From contig NZ_BPEV01000040.1 in NCBI RefSeq assembly GCF_019654955.1, forward strand, positions 1 to 39,514: a stretch of DNA of 39,514 nucleotides. The letters run 5' to 3'. Shown here one piece after another: positions 25,535 through 33,053 of this stretch. The translations under genes were made by a program, and so were the position numbers. The number at the start of each line of letters is the position of its first letter. The stretch's first letter is position 1. The DNA comes from Shewanella sp. KT0246 (GTDB lineage Bacteria > Pseudomonadota > Gammaproteobacteria > Enterobacterales > Shewanellaceae). The notes beneath the pieces were generated by a model. That model ran no database searches, was not told where the DNA came from, and saw only the letters and a program-made list of their open reading frames with translations.

Positions 25535-26356
25535 ATGGGCGTGATAGCGCGATTGAAGGAAGATATTGAATCTATTTATCACCGCGACCCAGCGGCAAAT
25601 AGTAGTTTCGAGATTTTAGTAAACTATCCAGGCATGCATGCGATTTGGATTCACCGCATTAGCAATAAGCTTTGGAATGCTAAATGGCATTTGCTAGCAC
25701 GATGTTTATCTACCTTCTCACGTTGGTTCACTGGTATTGAAATCCACCCTGGCGCAACCATTGGACGTCGATTTTTTATCGACCATGGTATGGGGGTTGT
25801 TATTGGTGAAACTGCCGAGATAGGCGATGACTGTACGCTTTATCATGGCGTTACATTAGGTGGCACCACTTGGCAAGCAGGCAAACGTCACCCAACGCTT
25901 GAGAACAATGTTGTTGTTGGCGCAGGCGCTCAAATTCTTGGACCAATTACAATGCATGACGGGGCAAGAGTGGGTTCTAATTCGGTTGTGGTTAAAGATG
26001 TTGCAAAAGAAACAACGGTTGTGGGTATTCCTGCTCGCGTTGTGGCAAAACCTTCCGAGCAATCGAAAGAGCAAACTGAGCGCCGCAGTGCTATGGCTAA
26101 GAAGTACGGCTTTGATGCATATGCAGTATCGCCAGATAATCCTGATCCTGTAGCAAGTGCCATTGGTCAGATGTTGGATCACATGCACTTAATGGACTCA
26201 AAAGTACAAGAGATTTGCCAAGCAGTACAAACCATGGGCGGCGAAGTCTGCACTGAAAAGTTACCTGAACTCAATGTTGATAACTTTACAGAAGCAGAGC
26301 AGGCAGCTGCTGAGAAGCGAATTCAAGAAATTGATAAGTTCGATCCAATTATTTAA
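25535..26356 (+). CDS. cysE: Serine O-acetyltransferase
   Basis: This enzyme makes O-acetylserine from serine and acetyl-CoA, the committed step of cysteine synthesis. The 273-residue protein has the short N-terminal helical domain and a left-handed beta-helix of hexapeptide repeats (IHPGATIGRRFFIDHGMGVVIG, GDDCTLYHGVTLGG, NNVVVGAGAQILG, VGSNSVVVKDV). The catalytic His-containing DHGMG loop and the C-terminal VVGIPARVV are intact. The position directly before iscR links sulfur supply (cysteine, the IscS substrate) to iron-sulfur assembly, though a terminator separates them. Confidence 0.95.
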   Translation: MGVIARLKEDIESIYHRDPAANSSFEILVNYPGMHAIWIHRISNKLWNAKWHLLARCLSTFSRWFTGIEIHPGATIGRRFFIDHGMGVVIGETAEIGDDCTLYHGVTLGGTTWQAGKRHPTLENNVVVGAGAQILGPITMHDGARVGSNSVVVKDVAKETTVVGIPARVVAKPSEQSKEQTERRSAMAKKYGFDAYAVSPDNPDPVASAIGQMLDHMHLMDSKVQEICQAVQTMGGEVCTEKLPELNVDNFTEAEQAAAEKRIQEIDKFDPII

Positions 26357-26378
26357 GCATTAGCCTTGAAAATGACTT

Positions 26379-26411
26379 AGTCGATACCCATTTAAAGGTA
26401 TCGACTTTTTT
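26379..26411 (+). terminator. Terminator between cysE and iscR
   Basis: AGTCGATACC (26379-26388) pairs with GGTATCGACT (26397-26406), followed by a T-run. The isc operon therefore has its own promoter. The following 26412-26579 stretch holds only a TTGACA at 26451 without a good -10. Confidence 0.92.
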
Positions 26412-26579
26412 ATTTCTAAGTAGTCGGGTTTTCATAGTAATCAATTTTTTTTGACATACTGCAGTTTTATCACATATTCGGTCAATTATTAGCTCTCTAG
26501 CATTGAATCTTGCGGTATAAAAAGGTTAAATACCCCTGCAATTTTTAAGACCTAAATTGTTAGACGCGAACGAGATATA

Positions 26580-26604
26580 ATACTTGAGTGATTTAGTAGG
26601 TTAA
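26580..26604. promoter_or_regulatory. IscR box (type 1), upstream copy
   Basis: By my count it matches the 25-bp type 1 IscR consensus (ATASYYGACT half plus AGTCRRSTAT half) at 21 of 25 positions. Its first bases overlap a TATAAT (26576-26581), a possible promoter -10. Confidence 0.65.
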
Positions 26605-26629
26605 ATACTTGACTAATTTACTCGGGTAT
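26605..26629. promoter_or_regulatory. IscR box (type 1), downstream copy
   Basis: It matches the 25-bp type 1 consensus at 24 of 25 positions (ATACTTGACT, then ACTCGGGTAT; one mismatch in the right half). It directly abuts the upstream copy and contains TTGACT (26609-26614), which could be a promoter -35. Confidence 0.85.
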
Positions 26630-26668
26630 GGTGAAATTGCCCTATAGTATATGGGAGCAAATAACGTT

Positions 26669-27130
26669 ATGAAACTGACATCAAAAGGTCGCTACGCAGT
26701 GACAGCTATGCTGGACGTTGCTATTCACTCAGCCACCGGGCCAGTTCCCTTAGCGGATATCTCTGAAAGACAGGGAATATCGCTTTCCTATCTTGAGCAA
26801 CTCTTCGCTAAGCTTCGTAAACATGGTCTTGTATCTAGTGTTCGTGGTCCTGGAGGCGGTTATCGTCTTGGGCAAGAAGCGAACGATATCTCTGTTGGCA
26901 TGGTCGTGCATGCTGTAGATGAGTCAGTTGATGCGACTCGTTGTCAGGGAAAAGGGAATTGCCAAAGTGGCTCCCGTTGTCTCACCCATTCTTTATGGGG
27001 AGATTTAAGTAAACAGATTTCAGAATTTTTAGATGGCATTACGCTTGCTGGATTAATGCATAAACGAGATGTTCAATTTATCTCTTTAAAGCAAGATGAA
27101 ATGCAGAATGAGCACAGAGTTACTTTGTAG
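26669..27130 (+). CDS. iscR: Iron-sulfur cluster assembly transcription regulator IscR
   Basis: This Rrf2-family regulator carries a 2Fe-2S cluster in its holo form and represses its own operon when clusters are plentiful. The winged helix (residues 1-75, with SYLEQLFAKLRKHGLVSSVRGPGGGYRLG) is nearly that of E. coli. Cluster ligands Cys92, Cys98, Cys104 and His107 are all present (RCQGKGNCQSGSRCLTH). ATG 26669 gives 153 residues and the family start MKLTSKGRYAV, with GGGAG 11 nt upstream. An in-frame ATG at 26651 overlaps that ribosome-binding site and is rejected. Confidence 0.97.
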   Translation: MKLTSKGRYAVTAMLDVAIHSATGPVPLADISERQGISLSYLEQLFAKLRKHGLVSSVRGPGGGYRLGQEANDISVGMVVHAVDESVDATRCQGKGNCQSGSRCLTHSLWGDLSKQISEFLDGITLAGLMHKRDVQFISLKQDEMQNEHRVTL

Positions 27131-27208
27131 TTTTGTGTTGATGTATCGATAACAATATATGTACGTTGTAAGTGGTCACACAGATGACTGCTCAGTACGG
27201 AGTGTATG

Positions 27209-28423
27209 ATGAAGCTTCCTATCTATTTAGATTATGCCGCAACAACCCCTGTCGACAAACGTGTTGCCGACAAAATGGTCCAATTTATGACAATGGACGG
27301 TGTGTTTGGTAACCCTGCATCACGTTCTCACCGCTACGGTTGGCAAGCCGAAGAAGCAGTTGATATTGCTCGTAACCAAGTGGCTGATTTAATCAATGCC
27401 GATCACCGTGAAATTGTTTTCACATCTGGTGCGACTGAATCAAGTAACCTTGCTATTAAAGGTATTGCGCATTTCTATAACAAGAAAGGCAAGCATGTCA
27501 TCACCAGTAAGACAGAACATAAAGCAACACTTGATGCTTGTCGCCAGTTAGAGCGCGAAGGCTTTGAAGTGACTTACCTTGAACCAGGTGACAATGGACT
27601 TATCCCATTATCAGTGATTGAAGGTGCAATGCGTGATGACACAATTTTAGTGAGCATCATGCATGTGAATAATGAAATTGGTGTTATTCAAGACATCAAT
27701 GCAATTGGTGAGTTATGTCGCTCAAAAGGTATTTTCTTCCACATGGATGCTGCACAAAGTGCAGGTAAATTACCAATTGATGTGAAAACGACTAAAGTAG
27801 ATTTGATTTCAATCTCTGGCCATAAAATGTATGGACCAAAAGGGATTGGTGCATTATACGTGCGTCGTAAACCACGCATTCGTTTAGAGTCTCAAATGCA
27901 TGGTGGCGGTCATGAGCGTGGAATGCGTAGTGGCACATTAGCTACCCACCAAATCGTTGGCTTAGGTGAAGCAGCAGCTATCGCTAAGCAAGATATGATT
28001 GAAGATAATGCGCGCATACTTCGTCTACGTGACAAGCTATGGGCTGGCATTAAGCATATCGAAGAAACTTATATCAATGGCGATATGGAACAACGCTACT
28101 GCGGTATCTTTAATGTGAGCTTCAACTTTGTTGAAGGTGAGTCATTAATGATGGCGCTAAAAGATTTAGCCGTATCTTCTGGTTCAGCTTGTACCTCTGC
28201 AAGTTTAGAACCTAGCTATGTACTACGTGCATTAGGCTTGAATGATGAAATGGCACACAGCTCAATCCGCTTCTCAATTGGTCGTTTTACCACTGATGAA
28301 GATATCGAGCATGCAATTAAAGTAATTGATGACTCTATCGGTAAGTTACGTGAAATGTCTCCACTTTGGGAGATGTTTAAAGATGGTATCGATCTGGACC
28401 AAGTTCAGTGGGCACATCACTAA
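27209..28423 (+). CDS. iscS: Cysteine desulfurase IscS
   Basis: This pyridoxal-phosphate enzyme takes sulfur from cysteine and passes it as persulfide to IscU, thiolation enzymes and others. The PLP lysine Lys206 (SGHKMYGPKG) and active-site Cys328 (SSGSACTSAS) have exactly the E. coli numbers when the start is the second of two adjacent ATGs (27209). That ATG also has the better spacing from GGAG (6 nt). The length, 404 residues, and the C-terminus QWAHH are those of the family. Confidence 0.97.
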   Translation: MKLPIYLDYAATTPVDKRVADKMVQFMTMDGVFGNPASRSHRYGWQAEEAVDIARNQVADLINADHREIVFTSGATESSNLAIKGIAHFYNKKGKHVITSKTEHKATLDACRQLEREGFEVTYLEPGDNGLIPLSVIEGAMRDDTILVSIMHVNNEIGVIQDINAIGELCRSKGIFFHMDAAQSAGKLPIDVKTTKVDLISISGHKMYGPKGIGALYVRRKPRIRLESQMHGGGHERGMRSGTLATHQIVGLGEAAAIAKQDMIEDNARILRLRDKLWAGIKHIEETYINGDMEQRYCGIFNVSFNFVEGESLMMALKDLAVSSGSACTSASLEPSYVLRALGLNDEMAHSSIRFSIGRFTTDEDIEHAIKVIDDSIGKLREMSPLWEMFKDGIDLDQVQWAHH

Positions 28424-28462
28424 TACATTATTATCGATAGCGATAAACGGAGCAGAATTGTT

Positions 28463-28846
28463 ATGGCTTACAGCGAAAAAGTAATCGAACATTATGAAAA
28501 TCCACGCAACGTGGGTTCATTTGATAAGAATGATCCTTCAGTGGTAACAGGTATGGTTGGCGCACCAGCATGTGGTGACGTGATGAAGCTTCAACTAAAA
28601 ATCGGCGAAGACGGTATCATTGAAGATGCTAAATTCAAAACTTACGGTTGTGGTAGCGCAATCGCTTCTAGCTCGCTGGTAACAGAGTGGGTTAAAGGCA
28701 AAAGTGTTGATGAAGCAGCAACGATTAAGAATGCTGACATTGCTGAAGAACTTGCATTACCGCCTGTTAAAATCCATTGCTCTATTCTAGCCGAAGACGC
28801 TATTAAAGCAGCATTAGATGAGTACAAATCAAAGCAAGACAAGTAA
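28463..28846 (+). CDS. iscU: Iron-sulfur cluster scaffold protein IscU
   Basis: This scaffold protein holds new 2Fe-2S clusters before transfer by HscA/HscB. Ligands Cys37, Cys63, His105 and Cys106, the Asp39 next to Cys37, and the HscA-recognition motif LPPVK (residues 99-103) are all present. The length is 127 residues against 128 in E. coli. It lies 39 bp after iscS. Confidence 0.97.
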   Translation: MAYSEKVIEHYENPRNVGSFDKNDPSVVTGMVGAPACGDVMKLQLKIGEDGIIEDAKFKTYGCGSAIASSSLVTEWVKGKSVDEAATIKNADIAEELALPPVKIHCSILAEDAIKAALDEYKSKQDK

Positions 28847-28859
28847 TACCGGAGTTAAG

Positions 28860-29183
28860 ATGGCAATAACAATGACCCCAGCTGCGGCTGAACGAGTGAA
28901 ATCTTTCCTAGTTAATCGAGGAAAAGGCTTGGGTTTACGCCTAGGGTTAAGAACATCTGGCTGTTCTGGTATGGCTTACGTGCTTGAGTTTGTTGATGAA
29001 GCTAACGATGATGATGATGTTTTTGAGATTGAAGGCGTTAACATCATTATCGATGCTAAAAGTTTTATCTATCTTCAAGGCATTGAATTAGATTTTGTTA
29101 AAGAAGGCCTAAACGAAGGTTTCCAATTTAACAATCCTAATGCCAAAGGTGAATGTGGTTGTGGTGAAAGCTTTACTGTGTAG
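28860..29183 (+). CDS. iscA: Iron-sulfur cluster assembly protein IscA
   Basis: This A-type carrier protein for iron-sulfur clusters has the three conserved cysteines in place (Cys35 in SGCSG, then CGCGE near the C-terminus). ATG 28860 follows GGAG by 5 nt and gives the standard 107 residues starting MAITMTPAAAERV. The open frame continues upstream into iscU, but that part is out of family and overlaps iscU coding. Confidence 0.96.
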   Translation: MAITMTPAAAERVKSFLVNRGKGLGLRLGLRTSGCSGMAYVLEFVDEANDDDDVFEIEGVNIIIDAKSFIYLQGIELDFVKEGLNEGFQFNNPNAKGECGCGESFTV

Positions 29184-29231
29184 CAGTAGAGCCTCACTCT
29201 AATTTACCAACATAGAGCATGATATCTGCCA

Positions 29232-29756
29232 ATGAATTACTTTGAATTATTTCAAATAACACCTTCCTTTGATATCGACACCGCTAACCTTGCAGAGCGC
29301 TATCGCGAACTGCAAAGGGCGGTTCATCCCGATAAATTTGCTAACGAGTCTGAACAGCAAAAATTGCTGTCTGTGCAACGTACAGCGCAGGTTAATGACG
29401 GTTATCAAACGCTAAAAAATCCATTAAGACGTGCAGAGCACATGCTGAGTTTACGTGGCATTGATATAAGCCATGAAACCACTACAGTCAAAGATACCGC
29501 TTTTTTGATGCAGCAAATGGAATGGCGTGAATCCCTAGAAGATATCAAAGATAGTCAACAAGCTGATGAATCAATTGATGATTTGTACCAATCGTTTGCT
29601 GACTTTGAAAAGACACTTTCGCAATTACTTGCCCAATTATTAGTAACCAACACAGATGAAGATAATTTATCTGCAGCGGATCAAATAAGAAAGCTAAAAT
29701 TTATGGCAAAATTGCAGGATGAACTCGCAAGAATTGAAGATTCACTACTAGATTAA
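29232..29756 (+). CDS. hscB: Fe-S protein assembly co-chaperone HscB
   Basis: This J-domain co-chaperone of HscA delivers IscU to the chaperone. The N-terminal J domain contains the HPDKF motif (residues about 34-38) after MNYFELFQITPSFDID. The C-terminal three-helix domain binds IscU. The length is 174 residues against 171 in E. coli. The ribosome-binding site is weak. A terminator-like hairpin follows before hscA. Confidence 0.95.
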   Translation: MNYFELFQITPSFDIDTANLAERYRELQRAVHPDKFANESEQQKLLSVQRTAQVNDGYQTLKNPLRRAEHMLSLRGIDISHETTTVKDTAFLMQQMEWRESLEDIKDSQQADESIDDLYQSFADFEKTLSQLLAQLLVTNTDEDNLSAADQIRKLKFMAKLQDELARIEDSLLD

Positions 29757-29762
29757 CAATTT

Positions 29763-29788
29763 GCTCTGTTACTGTAACAGGGCTTTTT
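29763..29788 (+). terminator. Intrinsic terminator-like hairpin between hscB and hscA
   Basis: GCTCTGTTA (29763-29771) pairs with TAACAGGGC (29775-29783; one G-U) around a CTG loop, followed by TTTTT. It lies inside the isc operon and may lower expression of hscA and fdx. Confidence 0.7.
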
Positions 29789-29832
29789 ATTATCTTTTGA
29801 ATGATTCTTGATTACTAAACAATTGGAATACT

Positions 29833-31695
29833 ATGGCCCTTTTTCAAATCGCTGAGCCCGGTCAAAGCGCTGCGCCACATCAGCACCGCCTAGCTGTGGG
29901 CATCGACCTAGGTACAACAAATTCATTAGTTGCGGCTGTGAGAAGTGGTGAAGCACTGACTTTACCTGATAGTGACAACCAGCATTCGCTACCTTCGGTT
30001 GTGCATTACGGGGACGGCATTATCGAAACTGGCGTAGCAGCTCAAATTCACTCTGCCAAAGATCCTAAAAATACCATAGTTTCAGTGAAACGTTTTATGG
30101 GGCGAAGCCTTGCCGATATTCAAGCTGGTGAGCATCAACTGCCATACGATTTAACAGCCAGTGACAATGGTCTTCCTATTTTTAATACGGCTAATGGTGC
30201 TGTTAATCCTGTTCAAGTATCTGCAGAAATTCTTAAACCGCTTATTAGCCGTGCTGAAAAAACCTTAGGTGGTGATTTAGAAGGTGTGGTAATTACTGTA
30301 CCTGCTTACTTTGATGACGCACAGCGTCAAGGCACTAAAGATGCTGCTGAGTTATTGGGCGTTAAAGTATTACGTTTATTAAACGAACCTACTGCTGCAG
30401 CTATTGCATATGGTTTAGATACTAAGCAAGAAGGTGTTATTGCTATTTATGATTTAGGTGGCGGGACTTTTGATATCTCAATCCTTCGTCTTAATCGTGG
30501 CGTATTTGAAGTCTTAGCAACTGGCGGCGACTCTGCGCTAGGCGGCGATGATTTTGACCACCTTTTACAAGCGCATTTACAACAAGCTTTAGGGCTTAAT
30601 GACCTTTCTGCCTCTTTATCGCGTCAGTTATTAATTGAGTCGCGTCGAGTCAAAGAGCAATTAACCAATACTGATACTTGTGTTGCGTCTGTCACTCTAG
30701 ATAATGGCGATACGGTAAATACTGAAGTTTCAAAAGCTGAGTTTGAGTCATTAATCGGCTCACTGGTTAAAAAGACCATTGCAAGTTGTCGCCGCACTTT
30801 ACGTGATGCAGATGTCACTGCTGATGAAATTATTGAAACTGTCATGGTTGGCGGCTCTACTCGTGTACCGTTAGTACGTGAGCAAGTTGAGAGCTTTTTC
30901 AAAAAAACACCACTGACGTCTATTGACCCAGATCGCGTTGTTGCCATTGGCGCTGCGATTCAAGCCGATATTTTAGTGGGCAATAAGCCAGAATCAGATT
31001 TATTATTACTGGATGTGATCCCGCTTTCCCTTGGTATCGAAACCATGGGGGGGTTAATTGAAAAAGTCGTTACGCGTAATACCACCATTCCTGTTGCCAG
31101 AGCACAAGAGTTCACCACATTTAAAGACGGCCAAACGGCTATGGCTTTTCATGTTGTACAAGGTGAACGTGAGCTAGTAGATGATTGTCGCTCATTAGCG
31201 CGTTTTACCTTAAATGGTATTCCTGCATTAGCTGCAGGCGCAGCGCATATTCGGGTGACTTTCCAAGTGGATGCTGATGGCTTGTTGAGTGTTACAGCGA
31301 TGGAAAAATCAACTGAAGTTAAAACCACGATTCAAGTTAAGCCTTCATTTGGTTTATCTGATACCGAAATCGCGACTATGCTAAAAGACTCAATGAAACA
31401 TGCGAAAGATGATATCACTCGTCGAATGTTAGCTGAGCAACAAGTTGAAGCTTCAAGAGTGGTAGAAACCTTGAGCGCAGCATTAGCCAAAGATGCCGAT
31501 TTACTTAATCCTCAAGAGCAAGCTGAGATTAATACCGCCATTGAACAGTTACAATTAACTGCTCAGGGTGAAGATACCGACGCTATTGAAAAAGCGATTG
31601 AAGCATTAGATGCACAAACTCAAGAGTTTGCTAATCGTCGTATGGACAATTCAATTCGAGCAGCGCTGAAAGGTCAGTCTGTCGATAATATATAG
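29833..31695 (+). CDS. hscA: Fe-S protein assembly chaperone HscA
   Basis: This specialised Hsp70 releases the cluster from IscU using ATP. The ATPase domain (about 20-390) has VGIDLGTTNS, the AVVTVPAYF-like VITVPAYFDDAQRQ, DLGGGTFDIS and VGGSTRVPLV. The substrate domain (about 395-620) follows. The length is 620 residues against 616 in E. coli. It comes 76 bp after hscB, across a hairpin with T-run, and is followed closely by fdx (8 bp). Confidence 0.97.
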   Translation: MALFQIAEPGQSAAPHQHRLAVGIDLGTTNSLVAAVRSGEALTLPDSDNQHSLPSVVHYGDGIIETGVAAQIHSAKDPKNTIVSVKRFMGRSLADIQAGEHQLPYDLTASDNGLPIFNTANGAVNPVQVSAEILKPLISRAEKTLGGDLEGVVITVPAYFDDAQRQGTKDAAELLGVKVLRLLNEPTAAAIAYGLDTKQEGVIAIYDLGGGTFDISILRLNRGVFEVLATGGDSALGGDDFDHLLQAHLQQALGLNDLSASLSRQLLIESRRVKEQLTNTDTCVASVTLDNGDTVNTEVSKAEFESLIGSLVKKTIASCRRTLRDADVTADEIIETVMVGGSTRVPLVREQVESFFKKTPLTSIDPDRVVAIGAAIQADILVGNKPESDLLLLDVIPLSLGIETMGGLIEKVVTRNTTIPVARAQEFTTFKDGQTAMAFHVVQGERELVDDCRSLARFTLNGIPALAAGAAHIRVTFQVDADGLLSVTAMEKSTEVKTTIQVKPSFGLSDTEIATMLKDSMKHAKDDITRRMLAEQQVEASRVVETLSAALAKDADLLNPQEQAEINTAIEQLQLTAQGEDTDAIEKAIEALDAQTQEFANRRMDNSIRAALKGQSVDNI

Positions 31696-31703
31696 GTGAT
31701 GAA

Positions 31704-32042
31704 ATGCCACAGTTAGTTTTTTTACCACATGAAGAGCTGTGTCCAGATGGAGCAGTTGTTGAAGCCGAAGTTGGCGAAACCATTTTAGATGTTGCATTAA
31801 AAAATGGCATCCACATTGAACACGCCTGTGAAAAGTCGAATGCATGTACTACATGCCATTGTATTGTTCGTGAAGGCTTTGACCAACTAGAAGAAAGCGA
31901 TGAGTTAGAAGATGATATGCTTGATAAAGCATGGGGTTTAGAGCCTGAGAGTCGTCTATCTTGCCAAGCTAAAGTGGTTGATTGTGACTTAGTGATTGAT
32001 ATTCCCAAGTACACTGTCAACATGGTGTCTGAAGGACACTAG
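31704..32042 (+). CDS. fdx: Isc-type 2Fe-2S ferredoxin
   Basis: This adrenodoxin-type ferredoxin supplies electrons for cluster assembly on IscU. The ligands Cys42, Cys48, Cys51 and Cys87 (CEKSNACTTC, SRLSC) are all present. It is 112 residues long, starts 8 bp after hscA and is translationally close to it. It is the last gene of the operon: the usual next gene iscX is not found before the terminator. Confidence 0.97.
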   Translation: MPQLVFLPHEELCPDGAVVEAEVGETILDVALKNGIHIEHACEKSNACTTCHCIVREGFDQLEESDELEDDMLDKAWGLEPESRLSCQAKVVDCDLVIDIPKYTVNMVSEGH

Positions 32043-32065
32043 GCTAGATTCTAACTTAGAATATG

Positions 32066-32099
32066 AAAGGGCAATAACAGCAATGTTATTGCCCTTTTT
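32066..32099 (+). terminator. Terminator of the isc operon
   Basis: AAAGGGCAATAACA (32066-32079) pairs perfectly over 14 bp with TGTTATTGCCCTTT (32084-32097), plus T-run, 24 bp after fdx. The next 150 bp (32100-32250) hold nothing recognisable. Confidence 0.95.
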
Positions 32100-32250
32100 G
32101 GTTTATTCATATTTGTGTAGTTCTGCTTCTTAATAGCAAAGGGGCATGTGTGTTTTAGCCGTTCGTCATAAAGCCATTTATCCAAAATTAGCAGTTTTGA
32201 GCAAGAGATTGGCTTTATTGAATTGACATCCAAAAGTATTGACAAGTAAC

Positions 32251-32274
32251 AAGATTAATTTGAATGTTAATCTT
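32251..32274. promoter_or_regulatory. Perfect inverted repeat upstream of the response regulator
   Basis: AAGATTAA (32251-32258) and TTAATCTT (32267-32274) are exact reverse complements around TTTGAATG. The right arm is also part of the first tandem operator copy (GTTAATCTT), so the left arm reads as an inverted third copy. Confidence 0.6.
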
Positions 32275-32299
32275 CTGCTCATGTTATCTTTAGTATGAT
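32266..32299 (+). promoter_or_regulatory. Tandem operator and -10 of the two-component system promoter
   Basis: GTTAATCTT (32266) and GCTCATGTT (32277) lie at 11-bp pitch. TATGAT (32294-32299) begins exactly 17 bp after the start of the second copy. The -35 position reads TCTTCT, which is poor, so an activator is expected. The same layout precedes the peroxidase lipoprotein gene. Confidence 0.6.
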
Positions 32300-32372
32300 T
32301 ATGTCATAGAGTTCGCCATATAGATTTTACTGAGTTTATTGTCCAAGCATTTAATTTTTAAAGTGGGGTTAT

Positions 32373-33053
32373 ATGAGATTATTGTTGGTCGAAGATTCTG
32401 AAGCATTACGTCGACCGGTGGTTAAAGCCTTAAAAGCATCTGGATTTGCAGTTGATGCCACAGGTGATGGACAAGAAGGTTTATGGATGGCATTAGAGCA
32501 TGATTATGATGTCATCATTCTTGATATAATGTTGCCAGGCTTGGATGGCCGTGAAGTGCTTAAAAAACTACGCGAGGCAAACAATGAAACCCCAGTGTTG
32601 TTCTTAACTGCAAAAGATTCTATTGAAGATAGGGTAGCTGGACTGCGTTTAGGTGCGGACGACTATTTAGTTAAATCTTTTGCAATTGAAGAATTGATTG
32701 CTCGCGTCGAAGCATTAGCTCGACGTAAATATCAACACCGTTCGCCGAAACTTGTGGTTGCGGATCTTGTATTGGATAGGTCTGCTAAAACGGTAAAACG
32801 TGCAGAACAAGCCATTGCTTTACCTTCTCAGTTGTATGCATTACTAGAGTTGTTGATGTTGCACACTGATAGCGTTATTTCCCGTACTCAAATAGAACAA
32901 CATATTTATGATGAACAAGTATCCCCAACGAGTAATGTTGTCGATACTGCAATATGTGCATTAAGAAAAGCCATTAGCGTATCTACATCAAGTGCACCGC
33001 TTATTCATACTCGAAGAGGTATGGGTTATATGATTAGCCAGAAAAAACCATGA
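32373..33053 (+). CDS. OmpR-family response regulator
   Basis: This 226-residue regulator has a REC domain (1-115; acidic Glu7-Asp8, phospho-acceptor Asp51 in ILDIMLPGLDG, Thr in FLTAKDS) and a winged-helix DNA-binding domain (about 130-224, ending THTRRGMGYMI-like IHTRRGMGYMI). It belongs to the QseB/PmrA/CusR-like branch. The conserved Lys101 is followed by Ser (DDYLVKSF) where the family almost always has Pro; this could alter the activation switch. It overlaps the kinase gene by 4 bp (ATGA). Its likely targets are its own promoter and that of the lipoprotein gene downstream. Confidence 0.93.
   Translation: MRLLLVEDSEALRRPVVKALKASGFAVDATGDGQEGLWMALEHDYDVIILDIMLPGLDGREVLKKLREANNETPVLFLTAKDSIEDRVAGLRLGADDYLVKSFAIEELIARVEALARRKYQHRSPKLVVADLVLDRSAKTVKRAEQAIALPSQLYALLELLMLHTDSVISRTQIEQHIYDEQVSPTSNVVDTAICALRKAISVSTSSAPLIHTRRGMGYMISQKKP

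Noticed and set aside
28818..28859. N-terminal extension of iscA overlapping iscU
   Set aside because: It overlaps the iscU 3' end in another frame, is out of family length, and ATG 28860 has GGAG 5 nt upstream.
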